From: VBDM01 sp049663805
GTDB lineage: Bacteria > Pseudomonadota > Gammaproteobacteria > Burkholderiales > SG8-39
Assembly: GCA_049663805.1 (NCBI GenBank)
Contig: JBATEB010000293.1
Location: forward strand, 1-24,529
Direction of reading: 5' to 3'
Length of the DNA: 24,529 nucleotides
Translations under genes and position numbers: made by a program
Notes under the pieces: model-generated
The model's input: the letters and a program-made list of their open reading frames with translations, nothing else
Databases searched by the model: none
What the model was told of the DNA's origin: nothing
Part shown: one piece after another, positions 7,893-14,246 of the stretch
Layout of the letters: each line of letters begins with the position of its first letter
Position numbering within the stretch: the first letter of the stretch is position 1

Positions 7893-8962
7893 TGAGGGCC
7901 GTGGCGCGCGCGTGCTGCGCGGCGTTCGGCGCGGCGGCGTTAGCCGCGGCGCACGCGCAAGTCGATTCGAAACGGGCGCCGGAGCGCGTGCTGGAAACCT
8001 TCGAAGTCGGCGCGGGCGTGTACGTCCGCGCCCTGCTCGTGGACCCCGACACGCGCACGCTCTGGGTGGGAACCTCGGTCGGCGTACACGAGATCGATCT
8101 CGCCACCTTGAAGCCGCGCCACACCTTTACGCGCAAGGACGGGCTGGCGAACGAATACGTCTTCGCGATCGGCCTCGACCGCGACCGCAACATCTGGTTC
8201 GGGACCAACGCGGGCGGCGCTTCGCGCTATCGGGCAGGGCGGTGGAAGACCTATTTCCCGATGCACGGCCTGGCCGATTACTGGGTCTATGCGTTCGCCA
8301 ACGGCAGGGACGGAAGCCTGTGGATCGGAACCTGGGCCGGAGCGAGCCGCTTCGGGCCGCGAACCGGCAAGTTCCGGAACTACGTGAAGGAGCTGGTGAA
8401 CGAATGGGTGTACGGCATCGCGGTCGACGCGCAGGGCGGGGTGTGGTTTGGCACCGAGGGCGGCGTGTCGACGTTCGACGGCAAGGCCTGGAAGGCGTGG
8501 ACGCACGCCGACGGCCTGGGCGCGCCGAACGGCGCGAACCTGCCGCCCAGCGCCAATACGGGTCTGGGCACGCGCTCGCGGCACGATCTCGCCGTTTCGA
8601 CGGGCGGCGGCCCGACGTACAATCCGAGCTACGTTTTCTCCATCCTGGCAGCGGCCGACGGCAGCGTGTGGGCCGGAACCTGGGGCGGGGGCGCGAGCCG
8701 CTTCGACGGGCGCCGGTGGCGCAACTTCACTTCGCGGGACGGCCTCGCGGGAAATATCGTATACAGCATCGCGCAGGACGCGAAGGGCGCTTTGTGGTTC
8801 GGCACCGACGCCGGGGTCTCGCGCTTCGACGGCACCACCTGGCGCAGCCTGCGCCGGAGGGACGGCCTGCTCGAGGATCACGTCTATGCGCTGGCGGCAG
8901 GGCCGGAGGGCGAGCTATGGGCGGGAACCCGCCGCGGCGTCGCGCGCATCGGAGAAAGGTAA
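7892..8962 (+). CDS. Exported seven-bladed regulator-type propeller, first of a pair
   Basis: A 356-residue protein with a signal peptide (cleavage probably after AHA, about residue 22) and seven WxGT blade motifs: 57 LWVGT, 101 IWFGT, 143 LWIGT, 184 VWFGT, 259 VWAGT, 301 LWFGT and 342 LWAGT. These are the 'two-component regulator propeller' repeats normally found as the periplasmic sensor half of hybrid histidine kinases or diguanylate cyclases. Here the protein ends after the seventh blade, with no membrane or signalling domain. A 37-residue insertion (about 209-245, between NGLGAP-like and YNPSY sequences) interrupts the regular spacing between blades four and five. The start is the ATG at 7892, overlapping the cytochrome stop; the frame is open upstream but that part does not resemble the family. 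Role unknown; a scaffold or binding protein for the cytochromes is plausible. Confidence 0.82.
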   Translation: MRAVARACCAAFGAAALAAAHAQVDSKRAPERVLETFEVGAGVYVRALLVDPDTRTLWVGTSVGVHEIDLATLKPRHTFTRKDGLANEYVFAIGLDRDRNIWFGTNAGGASRYRAGRWKTYFPMHGLADYWVYAFANGRDGSLWIGTWAGASRFGPRTGKFRNYVKELVNEWVYGIAVDAQGGVWFGTEGGVSTFDGKAWKAWTHADGLGAPNGANLPPSANTGLGTRSRHDLAVSTGGGPTYNPSYVFSILAAADGSVWAGTWGGGASRFDGRRWRNFTSRDGLAGNIVYSIAQDAKGALWFGTDAGVSRFDGTTWRSLRRRDGLLEDHVYALAAGPEGELWAGTRRGVARIGER

Positions 8963-8975
8963 GGGGCCGGGCATC

Positions 8976-10220
8976 GTGCGTCTGAACCGTTCCGTGGCCG
9001 TCTTGCTGTCGATCGCAGCGGCCGCTCTGCTCGTCGGGCTCGGCTACGGGCTCGGCCGCTGGTTCCCGGAAGGGTCACCGGCACCGCGCCCCGAGGCCGG
9101 CGAAGCGCGGCGCGCCCTGCCCGCGGGGCATCCCTCCCGCGCGCAGGCGCAGGCTCCTCCCGAACCGCAGCAGCGCGAGGGGAAGGTGAGCGTCGATCCG
9201 ACGCGCGCGTTCACGCATTTCCGGGTCGGCAACAAGAACGTCAAGCGGATCTTCGCCGACGGCAGGATCCTGTGGGTGGGAACCTCGGGCGGCATGGTCC
9301 GCTACGACACGGGGACCGACGAGTTCAAGCTCTACGACACGCGCAACGGGCTCCTTTCCAGCGGCGTGTTCTACGTCGGCAAGTTGAAGGGGCGGATTGC
9401 CGCCGGTACTTACGGCGGAGGGCTGTCGCTGCTCGACGAGGGCGCGCAGAAATGGGAAACCTACAACGTGCCGCAGGGGCTAGGGGACGCCTTCGTCTAC
9501 GACGTGCTTGCCGCTTCGAACGGCGACCTGTGGATCGCCACCTGGTCGGGCGCCAACCGGGTGCGGGGCGGGGCGCTCGACGACCGGTCCCGGTGGGACC
9601 TGTTCACCGTCGAGAATACCCAGGGCGGCCTCCCCAACGACTGGGTGTACGGCCTTGCCGAGGGCCTCAAGGGCGACATCTGGCTCGCCACCGAGGGCGG
9701 CCTTGCGCGCTACCGCGGAGGGATATGGGACCGATGGAATCACGCGAACGGCCTGGGCGCGCCCTATGAGGAGGTCAAGAACGACATCGACTTCAAGAAC
9801 GATCCCTCGAAAGTCTCCCAGCACCACGCGAAGCAGAAGCAGGAGATGGGTTTGCAGGGTGTCGACGTCGCCTACAATCCAAACTACATCGTCTCGATGG
9901 CGGTCGACCGCGACGGCGTGGTCTGGGCGGGAACTTGGGGCGCGGGCCTCGCGCGCTTCGACGGCCGGAAATGGACCAACTACACCAAGGCCGAGGGGCT
10001 GCCCGGCAATCACGTCTTCATGCTGCACGTCGATCCGCGCGGCGTGCTGTGGATCGGCACGAACAACGGGCTGGCGAAGATGAGCGGCGAAAAGTTCGAG
10101 GTCATGACGGTCGCCGACGGGCTGTTCTCCAACGCCGTGTTCGCGATGACGACCGATGCGGACCGCAGCATCTGGGTGGGCAGCTTCGGCGGGGTCGCGC
10201 ATATCCGCCGCCCGAAATAA
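8976..10220 (+). CDS. Membrane-anchored seven-bladed regulator-type propeller, second of a pair
   Basis: A 414-residue paralogue of the preceding gene. It begins with an uncleaved-looking membrane anchor (about 7-30) and a proline/alanine-rich linker to residue 70, followed by blade motifs at 99 (LWVGT), 141 (IAAGT), 185 (LWIAT), 235 (IWLAT), 316 (VWAGT), 358 (LWIGT) and 399 (IWVGS). The insertion between blades four and five recurs at about 260-299 and again leads into YNPNY, so it is a conserved feature of the pair; here it is charged and contains QHHAKQKQE. The GTG at 8976 is chosen because AAGGGG lies nine bases upstream and the anchor begins there. No kinase, HAMP, GGDEF or DNA-binding domain follows. 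The last base of the stop codon is the first base of a 23-bp inverted repeat. Function unknown. Confidence 0.82.
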   Translation: MRLNRSVAVLLSIAAAALLVGLGYGLGRWFPEGSPAPRPEAGEARRALPAGHPSRAQAQAPPEPQQREGKVSVDPTRAFTHFRVGNKNVKRIFADGRILWVGTSGGMVRYDTGTDEFKLYDTRNGLLSSGVFYVGKLKGRIAAGTYGGGLSLLDEGAQKWETYNVPQGLGDAFVYDVLAASNGDLWIATWSGANRVRGGALDDRSRWDLFTVENTQGGLPNDWVYGLAEGLKGDIWLATEGGLARYRGGIWDRWNHANGLGAPYEEVKNDIDFKNDPSKVSQHHAKQKQEMGLQGVDVAYNPNYIVSMAVDRDGVVWAGTWGAGLARFDGRKWTNYTKAEGLPGNHVFMLHVDPRGVLWIGTNNGLAKMSGEKFEVMTVADGLFSNAVFAMTTDADRSIWVGSFGGVAHIRRPK

Positions 10221-10306
10221 AACCGGGGACAGACCACGGTTTCCCGGGCGTTGGTCGGGTCGCTGCGCAAAACGGCGCTTCGCAAACCGTGGTCTGTCCC
10301 CGGTTT
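10220..10306. repeat. Perfect 23-bp inverted repeat, REP-like or bidirectional terminator
   Basis: Arms at 10220-10242 and 10284-10306 are exact reverse complements (core GGGGACAGACCACGG on the left), separated by 41 bases. The element fills the gap between the convergent ends of the propeller gene and the UbiD gene. A short direct repeat, CCCGGTTTA, follows the right arm at about 10299-10318. The GGGGACAGACCACGG core resembles sequences I recall as dispersed palindromes linked to Y1/RAYT transposases in proteobacteria, but that is memory, not a search. There is no U-tract long enough for a classic intrinsic terminator on either strand. Confidence 0.8.
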
Positions 10307-10315
10307 ATTCCCGGT

Positions 10316-11962
10316 TTACTCCGGCCGGAACTTGGTCTCGGGCTTGACGCCCTTCGTGCGCTGCTTTTCGCTGATCTCGCCGTTCTCGGCGTAGCGGCCC
10401 TCGACGGCGCGTTGCGCGGCTTGGTCCCATTGCGGCAGCCAGTCTCCCAGCGAATAGCCGAACCAGGGGGACTGCGGCCGCAGCTTGGGGAGCCCCAGCT
10501 CTTCCCAGATCTTGCGCGCGCGCTCCATGTACTCTTTCTTCGGCAGCGCGAGCGGCGGCATGTCGCCTTTCATGGTGGCGTCCATGAGGAGCGTCGAATC
10601 CTCTTCCTGTGCGTGCTCGCGCTTGGGTCCGTGACCCTGGCCGCGGTGCGGCAGCGCCTGCACGTCCTCGATCGGGTTCATGCGGTAGGCCATGGACCAG
10701 AGCAGGGCGTCGGTGCTGTCGGGATCGATGTCCTCGCTCACGGCGATCGTGATCTTGCCCATGTCGCCCTTGAAGAAGGCGGCGCCGCGCAGCGCTCGCC
10801 AGACTTCGGTGCGCGGCATTCCCCTGGCGCAGCTGATGACGGAGACGCGCAGGAGCCCGGTGAGCGGCTCGTGCAGCGAGACCCGCTTCACGCCGCGGAT
10901 GCCGAGCGCGTCGCGCAGGTGGGAGAGGAACAGCGGCTCGTAGGCGACCCGCTTGATCACGCTCGACTCGGAGGGCGCGACCTGGCTGATGTAGGAGGGG
11001 ATGACCGGGTTCCTGCGGTGAGTGATCGCCGTCACCCGCATCGGCATGTTGAATTCCTCGAGCGCGACGTGGCCGTGCGACTCGCCGAAAGGCGCTTCCG
11101 GCTCGCAGTACTCGGTGTCGATCAGGCCTTCGATCACGAGCTCGGCCTCCGCCGGGACGAAGAGATCGACGGTTTTCCCTCTGGCGATGTTGATCGGATG
11201 GCCCGCGAGCCCGCCCGCGACGGTGAATTCGTCGACGCCGATCGGAAGCTTCTGCGGCCCCATGAAGGCGACGTAGGGCGGGCAGCCGAGCACGACCGCG
11301 CACGGCATCGCTTTCTTTCCGAGTTTCTGGTGCTTGAGGTAGTGCAGGTAGCCGCCGGCGCCACCGACGCGGGTGGCCATGCGCACCACCAGGCGATCGG
11401 ACGACTTGAGCGCGGCGCGATAGGTCCCCATGTTCTGCACGCCGGTCTCGGGGTCGCGCGTGATGACGTTGGTTGCGGTAAGCGTGGGCGCGGAGTCGAA
11501 ACCCGGCGTCGAAATCGGGATCGGCAGGCGGTCGAGTCCCTTGCCTTCGCCTTTCAGGTCATCGCCCTCGCGCACGACCTCGTGACACACGGCGCTCTCG
11601 ACGATACGCGGCGGGATGGGGTGGGCGATGGCGCGGTCCCACTTCCCCTGGATTTCGCTCAAGGGGGCCCCCATGCCGGCCGAGTAGATCGCGCGGTTGG
11701 CGGCGATCGCGCCGACCACCACCGGGATGTCGTATTTGCGCCCGCGGCCGTCCGTGATGTTCGTGAATAGGAACGCCTTCCTCTCGGCCTCGTCCATGCC
11801 GCCGACAAACTGCCAGCGCACCAGCGGATGGAGCTCCGAATCCTTGTCGACCGGTCGCGAGATTTCGAGCAGCAAGCCTCGCTTCTTCAGCTCGTCGAGA
11901 TGCTCGTGCAGGTCGCGGTAGCCCCGCGCAGTTGCAATGCCGGTTTCGGCGGGCCGGTTCAT
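10316..11962 (-). CDS. UbiD-family prFMN-dependent (de)carboxylase
   Basis: A 548-residue protein of the UbiD family, whose members add or remove CO2 on aromatic, heteroaromatic or enoic acids using prenylated FMN made by UbiX. Visible family features are QNMGTYR (176-182) in the cofactor-binding region, the PAEAELVIEG stretch (270-279) with the acidic pair expected near the active site, and EAPFGESHGH (289-298), the counterpart of the EGPFGE motif. Length is normal to slightly long. The ATG at 11962 overlaps the stop of the Bug receptor gene by four bases (ATGA). Being last in an operon with a molybdenum hydroxylase and an amidohydrolase, it may act on a hydroxylated aromatic acid. No ubiX is in the window. 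It is unlikely to be ubiquinone UbiD itself, given this context; the substrate is unknown. Confidence 0.87.
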   Translation of the reverse strand: MNRPAETGIATARGYRDLHEHLDELKKRGLLLEISRPVDKDSELHPLVRWQFVGGMDEAERKAFLFTNITDGRGRKYDIPVVVGAIAANRAIYSAGMGAPLSEIQGKWDRAIAHPIPPRIVESAVCHEVVREGDDLKGEGKGLDRLPIPISTPGFDSAPTLTATNVITRDPETGVQNMGTYRAALKSSDRLVVRMATRVGGAGGYLHYLKHQKLGKKAMPCAVVLGCPPYVAFMGPQKLPIGVDEFTVAGGLAGHPINIARGKTVDLFVPAEAELVIEGLIDTEYCEPEAPFGESHGHVALEEFNMPMRVTAITHRRNPVIPSYISQVAPSESSVIKRVAYEPLFLSHLRDALGIRGVKRVSLHEPLTGLLRVSVISCARGMPRTEVWRALRGAAFFKGDMGKITIAVSEDIDPDSTDALLWSMAYRMNPIEDVQALPHRGQGHGPKREHAQEEDSTLLMDATMKGDMPPLALPKKEYMERARKIWEELGLPKLRPQSPWFGYSLGDWLPQWDQAAQRAVEGRYAENGEISEKQRTKGVKPETKFRPE

Positions 11963-12945
11963 TGTTTGGGAATCTTCGCCGCTTCGACGACTTTTTTCCA
12001 TTTCGCCGTTTCGGACACGAGCAGGTCGTGGAGCTGCTGCGGCGTGCCCGCCCGCGGCTCGACGCCGACGTCGATCAGCCGCTGCCTCAGCTCGGGCACG
12101 GCGATGGCGACGTTGATCTCGTGATTGAGCTTGTCGATTACCGCCTTGGAGGTCTTTGCCGGTGCGGCGACCGCGTTCCACGAGGTCGCCTCGTAGCCAG
12201 GGACGCCCGCCTCGGCGATCGTCGGAATGTCGGGCAGCCCGGCGAAGCGATTGCCGAAGCTCACGCCGAGCGCGCGCATGCTGCCGCTCTTGATGTGCGA
12301 GAGCGTCGGCGTGAGGAATTCGAACATCCCGTGCAGGTCGTGCCCCTTCACGGCGGTGATGATCATCGGCGTCGCCTTGAACGGCACGACCTGGAAGTCC
12401 AGGCCTGCCATCGACTTGAACAGCAAGGCCGCGATGGATTGCGTGCTGCCTATGCTGGTGGTGCCGATGTTGAACTTGTCCGGGTTCGCCTTCGCCGCGG
12501 CAATCAGCTCGCCCACCGTCCTGTAAGGCGAGTCGGAATTGACCAGCAGCGCCATGCCGAAAAAGGCCACGGTCGAGACGGGTGCGAAGTCCTTCTCCGC
12601 ATCGTAGGGCAGGGACTTGAACAGCGACTTGCTCACGGCGTGGCCCCCGTTCAGCCACAGGAGCGTATAGCCGTCGGGCTCGGCCTTCTTCACCGCTTCC
12701 GAGGCGACGATCTGGCCCGCGCTTGGGCGGTTCTCGATGAGCACCTGGTGCCCGAGCTGCTGCGAGAGCCTCTGCGCGAGCACGCGCGCAGTGATGTCGG
12801 CGACCCCGCCCGCCCCGTAGGGCAGAACGATCCTCACCGGCTGCGAGGGGTAGGTCTGCGCGGGGGCGCCGGCGCTCAGGCACGAGAGCAGCGCAAGGCC
12901 GGTCGACCACCGGCTCAATTGATGAACGGCACAAGTCGATTTCAT
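11959..12945 (-). CDS. Bug-family (tripartite tricarboxylate type) periplasmic binding protein
   Basis: A 328-residue binding protein with a signal peptide (cleavage probably after APA, before QTYPSQPVR). The mature start YPSQPVRIVLPYGAGGVADITAR is the hallmark of Bug/TctC receptors, followed by ENRPSAGQIVASEAVKKAEPDGYTLL. These bind carboxylates, often aromatic, in the periplasm. The ATG at 12945 is preferred to an upstream in-frame start at 12969 because GAGGAGG lies eight bases before it and the signal peptide starts there. No TctA/TctB membrane subunits are nearby, the usual state of most Bug genes. Its neighbours suggest that the ligand is the compound degraded by the UbiD, amidohydrolase and molybdenum enzymes. 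It overlaps the UbiD gene by four bases. Confidence 0.93.
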   Translation of the reverse strand: MKSTCAVHQLSRWSTGLALLSCLSAGAPAQTYPSQPVRIVLPYGAGGVADITARVLAQRLSQQLGHQVLIENRPSAGQIVASEAVKKAEPDGYTLLWLNGGHAVSKSLFKSLPYDAEKDFAPVSTVAFFGMALLVNSDSPYRTVGELIAAAKANPDKFNIGTTSIGSTQSIAALLFKSMAGLDFQVVPFKATPMIITAVKGHDLHGMFEFLTPTLSHIKSGSMRALGVSFGNRFAGLPDIPTIAEAGVPGYEATSWNAVAAPAKTSKAVIDKLNHEINVAIAVPELRQRLIDVGVEPRAGTPQQLHDLLVSETAKWKKVVEAAKIPKQ

Positions 12946-13235
12946 TTTCGCTTCCTCCTCGATACCCAATTCAAATCACGGAATGCCGATTATCGCATCA
13001 AGGTGCAGGGCTGGCGAAATGCGCTCGGAGCAGCCTCTCTTGGCGATCAGGCACGATGCGAGGACGAACACGGGATAGTGCGGGTCCACGCTAACCAAGC
13101 CGTGATCTCCGCATTCATTGCTGACAAGATATTTCGATCGCCTGAAGAAAAGTCTCCCAGCGCAAGGTTGGATCGGCCTCTTGCTACGAACCCCTGAAGT
13201 CTATCTGGGCGATTCGCTTCAGTGGGCGATTCGCT
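12946..13235. other. Non-coding spacer in the catabolic operon
   Basis: These 290 bases separate the amidohydrolase from the Bug gene, while most other junctions in the operon are short. The sequence is visibly less GC-rich than its surroundings. Short open frames exist in both directions, but none has a ribosome binding site or recognisable product. It could hold a secondary promoter for the Bug-UbiD pair or a decayed gene; I found no convincing -10/-35 pair or terminator. Confidence 0.5.
12954..12960 (-). promoter_or_regulatory. Shine-Dalgarno for the Bug receptor
   Basis: GAGGAGG on the minus strand lies eight bases before the ATG at 12945 and decides between this start and one eight codons further upstream, which it would overlap. 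Confidence 0.7.
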
Positions 13236-13240
13236 TCAGC
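13208..13240. repeat. Tandem 16-bp repeat across the amidohydrolase stop
   Basis: GGGCGATTCGCTTCAG occurs twice, at 13208-13223 and 13225-13240, with a single base between, giving a period of 17. The second copy contains the stop codon of the amidohydrolase gene on the minus strand (13236-13238). This looks like a recent local duplication. Confidence 0.85.
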
Positions 13241-14246
13241 TCGGACACCAACAGTCACTCCGGATACGGAACACGCTCTGAGCAGTATCCCCAAGAATTC
13301 CCTTTTTCTGCGCTTCGTTGAAATACGCGCCTTCCACGATCGTTCTCGGCTCCGGGTCGCCAATCGGGAAAGGTTGATCCGACCCCAGCATGATCCGCTC
13401 CGTCCCCGCCTTCTTGGCAAGGTACTCGAGCGCATCGACATCGAACACGCAGGAGTCGAAGTACATCGCTTCGAGCCCTTTCTTTGGGTCTGCGTACTTG
13501 CCTTGGGCAATCTTGTGGTTTCGAACAAGCCGCCCGAGCGCGTAGGGCAGGGCCCCGCCGCCATGCGAGAGGACGAATTTCATCCCCGGGAATTTCAGCA
13601 GGTGCCCGGAAAACAGCAGCCGCGAAACCGCGATCGAGGTATCGGCGAGCCGGCCGATGGCGTTGACGAGATCGTAGTCGGCAAGCCGCGGCTCCCCGCA
13701 CAGGAACATCGGGTGCATGAACACCGCGGCGCCGAGGTCGGAGGCCGCCTTCCAGAAGGGATCGAGCGAGGGATCGTCGAGGTTGCCGCTCATGCCCTTC
13801 GGCAGCGTGCCGATCATCACCCCGCCGAAGCCGCGCTCGAGCGCCTCGGCGAGCACCTCGGCGGCGAGGCCGCCGTGCTGCAGCGGCACGGTGGCGAGCG
13901 GCGTGAAGCGGGTTTCCTCGGCGAGCTCTTCCTCGAGGCAGTCGTTGTAGTATCGGCTCCAGGCGAGGCCCTCGCCCGAGGGCAACTCGTAGCCGAAGCT
14001 GTCGAGCCAGCCGCCGACGAGCTGATGGTCGATGCCGTTCGCGTCCATCCAGGCGCGCCGGTCGGCGAGATCGGAGAGCCTGGGCGAGATCGGCCGCGTC
14101 GGCTCGCCGCCCGGGAACTGCAGCCGCCTGCCTTTTTCGTCCCTGTGCAATTTCACCCCAGGGAATTTCGATCGGTTCGCGTCGTAGCGCTCGTACAGCA
14201 GCTTCGGAATGAAATGGGCGTGGATATCGATGACGATGCTCTTCAT
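13236..14246 (-). CDS. ACMSD-like amidohydrolase/decarboxylase (Amidohydrolase_2 family)
   Basis: A 336-residue TIM-barrel metalloenzyme. Metal-binding residues are visible in order: H9-A-H11 (DIHAHF), His178 (FMHPMF), His228 (SHGGG) and Asp290 (GSDQPFP). This set matches the Amidohydrolase_2 family, which includes ACMS decarboxylase, gamma-resorcylate and orsellinate-type decarboxylases and some hydrolases. The active-site sequence does not tell decarboxylase from hydrolase. ATG at 14246 overlaps the stop of the molybdenum subunit gene by four bases. In this operon it probably acts on a ring-hydroxylated acid or a ring-cleavage product. The last six residues (DCWCPS) lie beyond the normal family end and fall at a small tandem duplication, so the C-terminus may have been altered. 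Confidence 0.87.
   Translation of the reverse strand: MKSIVIDIHAHFIPKLLYERYDANRSKFPGVKLHRDEKGRRLQFPGGEPTRPISPRLSDLADRRAWMDANGIDHQLVGGWLDSFGYELPSGEGLAWSRYYNDCLEEELAEETRFTPLATVPLQHGGLAAEVLAEALERGFGGVMIGTLPKGMSGNLDDPSLDPFWKAASDLGAAVFMHPMFLCGEPRLADYDLVNAIGRLADTSIAVSRLLFSGHLLKFPGMKFVLSHGGGALPYALGRLVRNHKIAQGKYADPKKGLEAMYFDSCVFDVDALEYLAKKAGTERIMLGSDQPFPIGDPEPRTIVEGAYFNEAQKKGILGDTAQSVFRIRSDCWCPS

Noticed and set aside
10220..10306. A classic rho-independent terminator at the inverted repeat
   Set aside because: The stem is long with a 41-base loop and no run of T follows it on either strand; listed as a repeat instead.
9935..11770. A 611-codon plus-strand frame opposite the UbiD gene
   Set aside because: No recognisable domain, no ribosome binding site, and it crosses the inverted repeat; UbiD on the other strand is clearly the gene.
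13118..13321. A small plus-strand gene in the spacer before the amidohydrolase
   Set aside because: No ribosome binding site or recognisable protein; half of it lies opposite the amidohydrolase gene.
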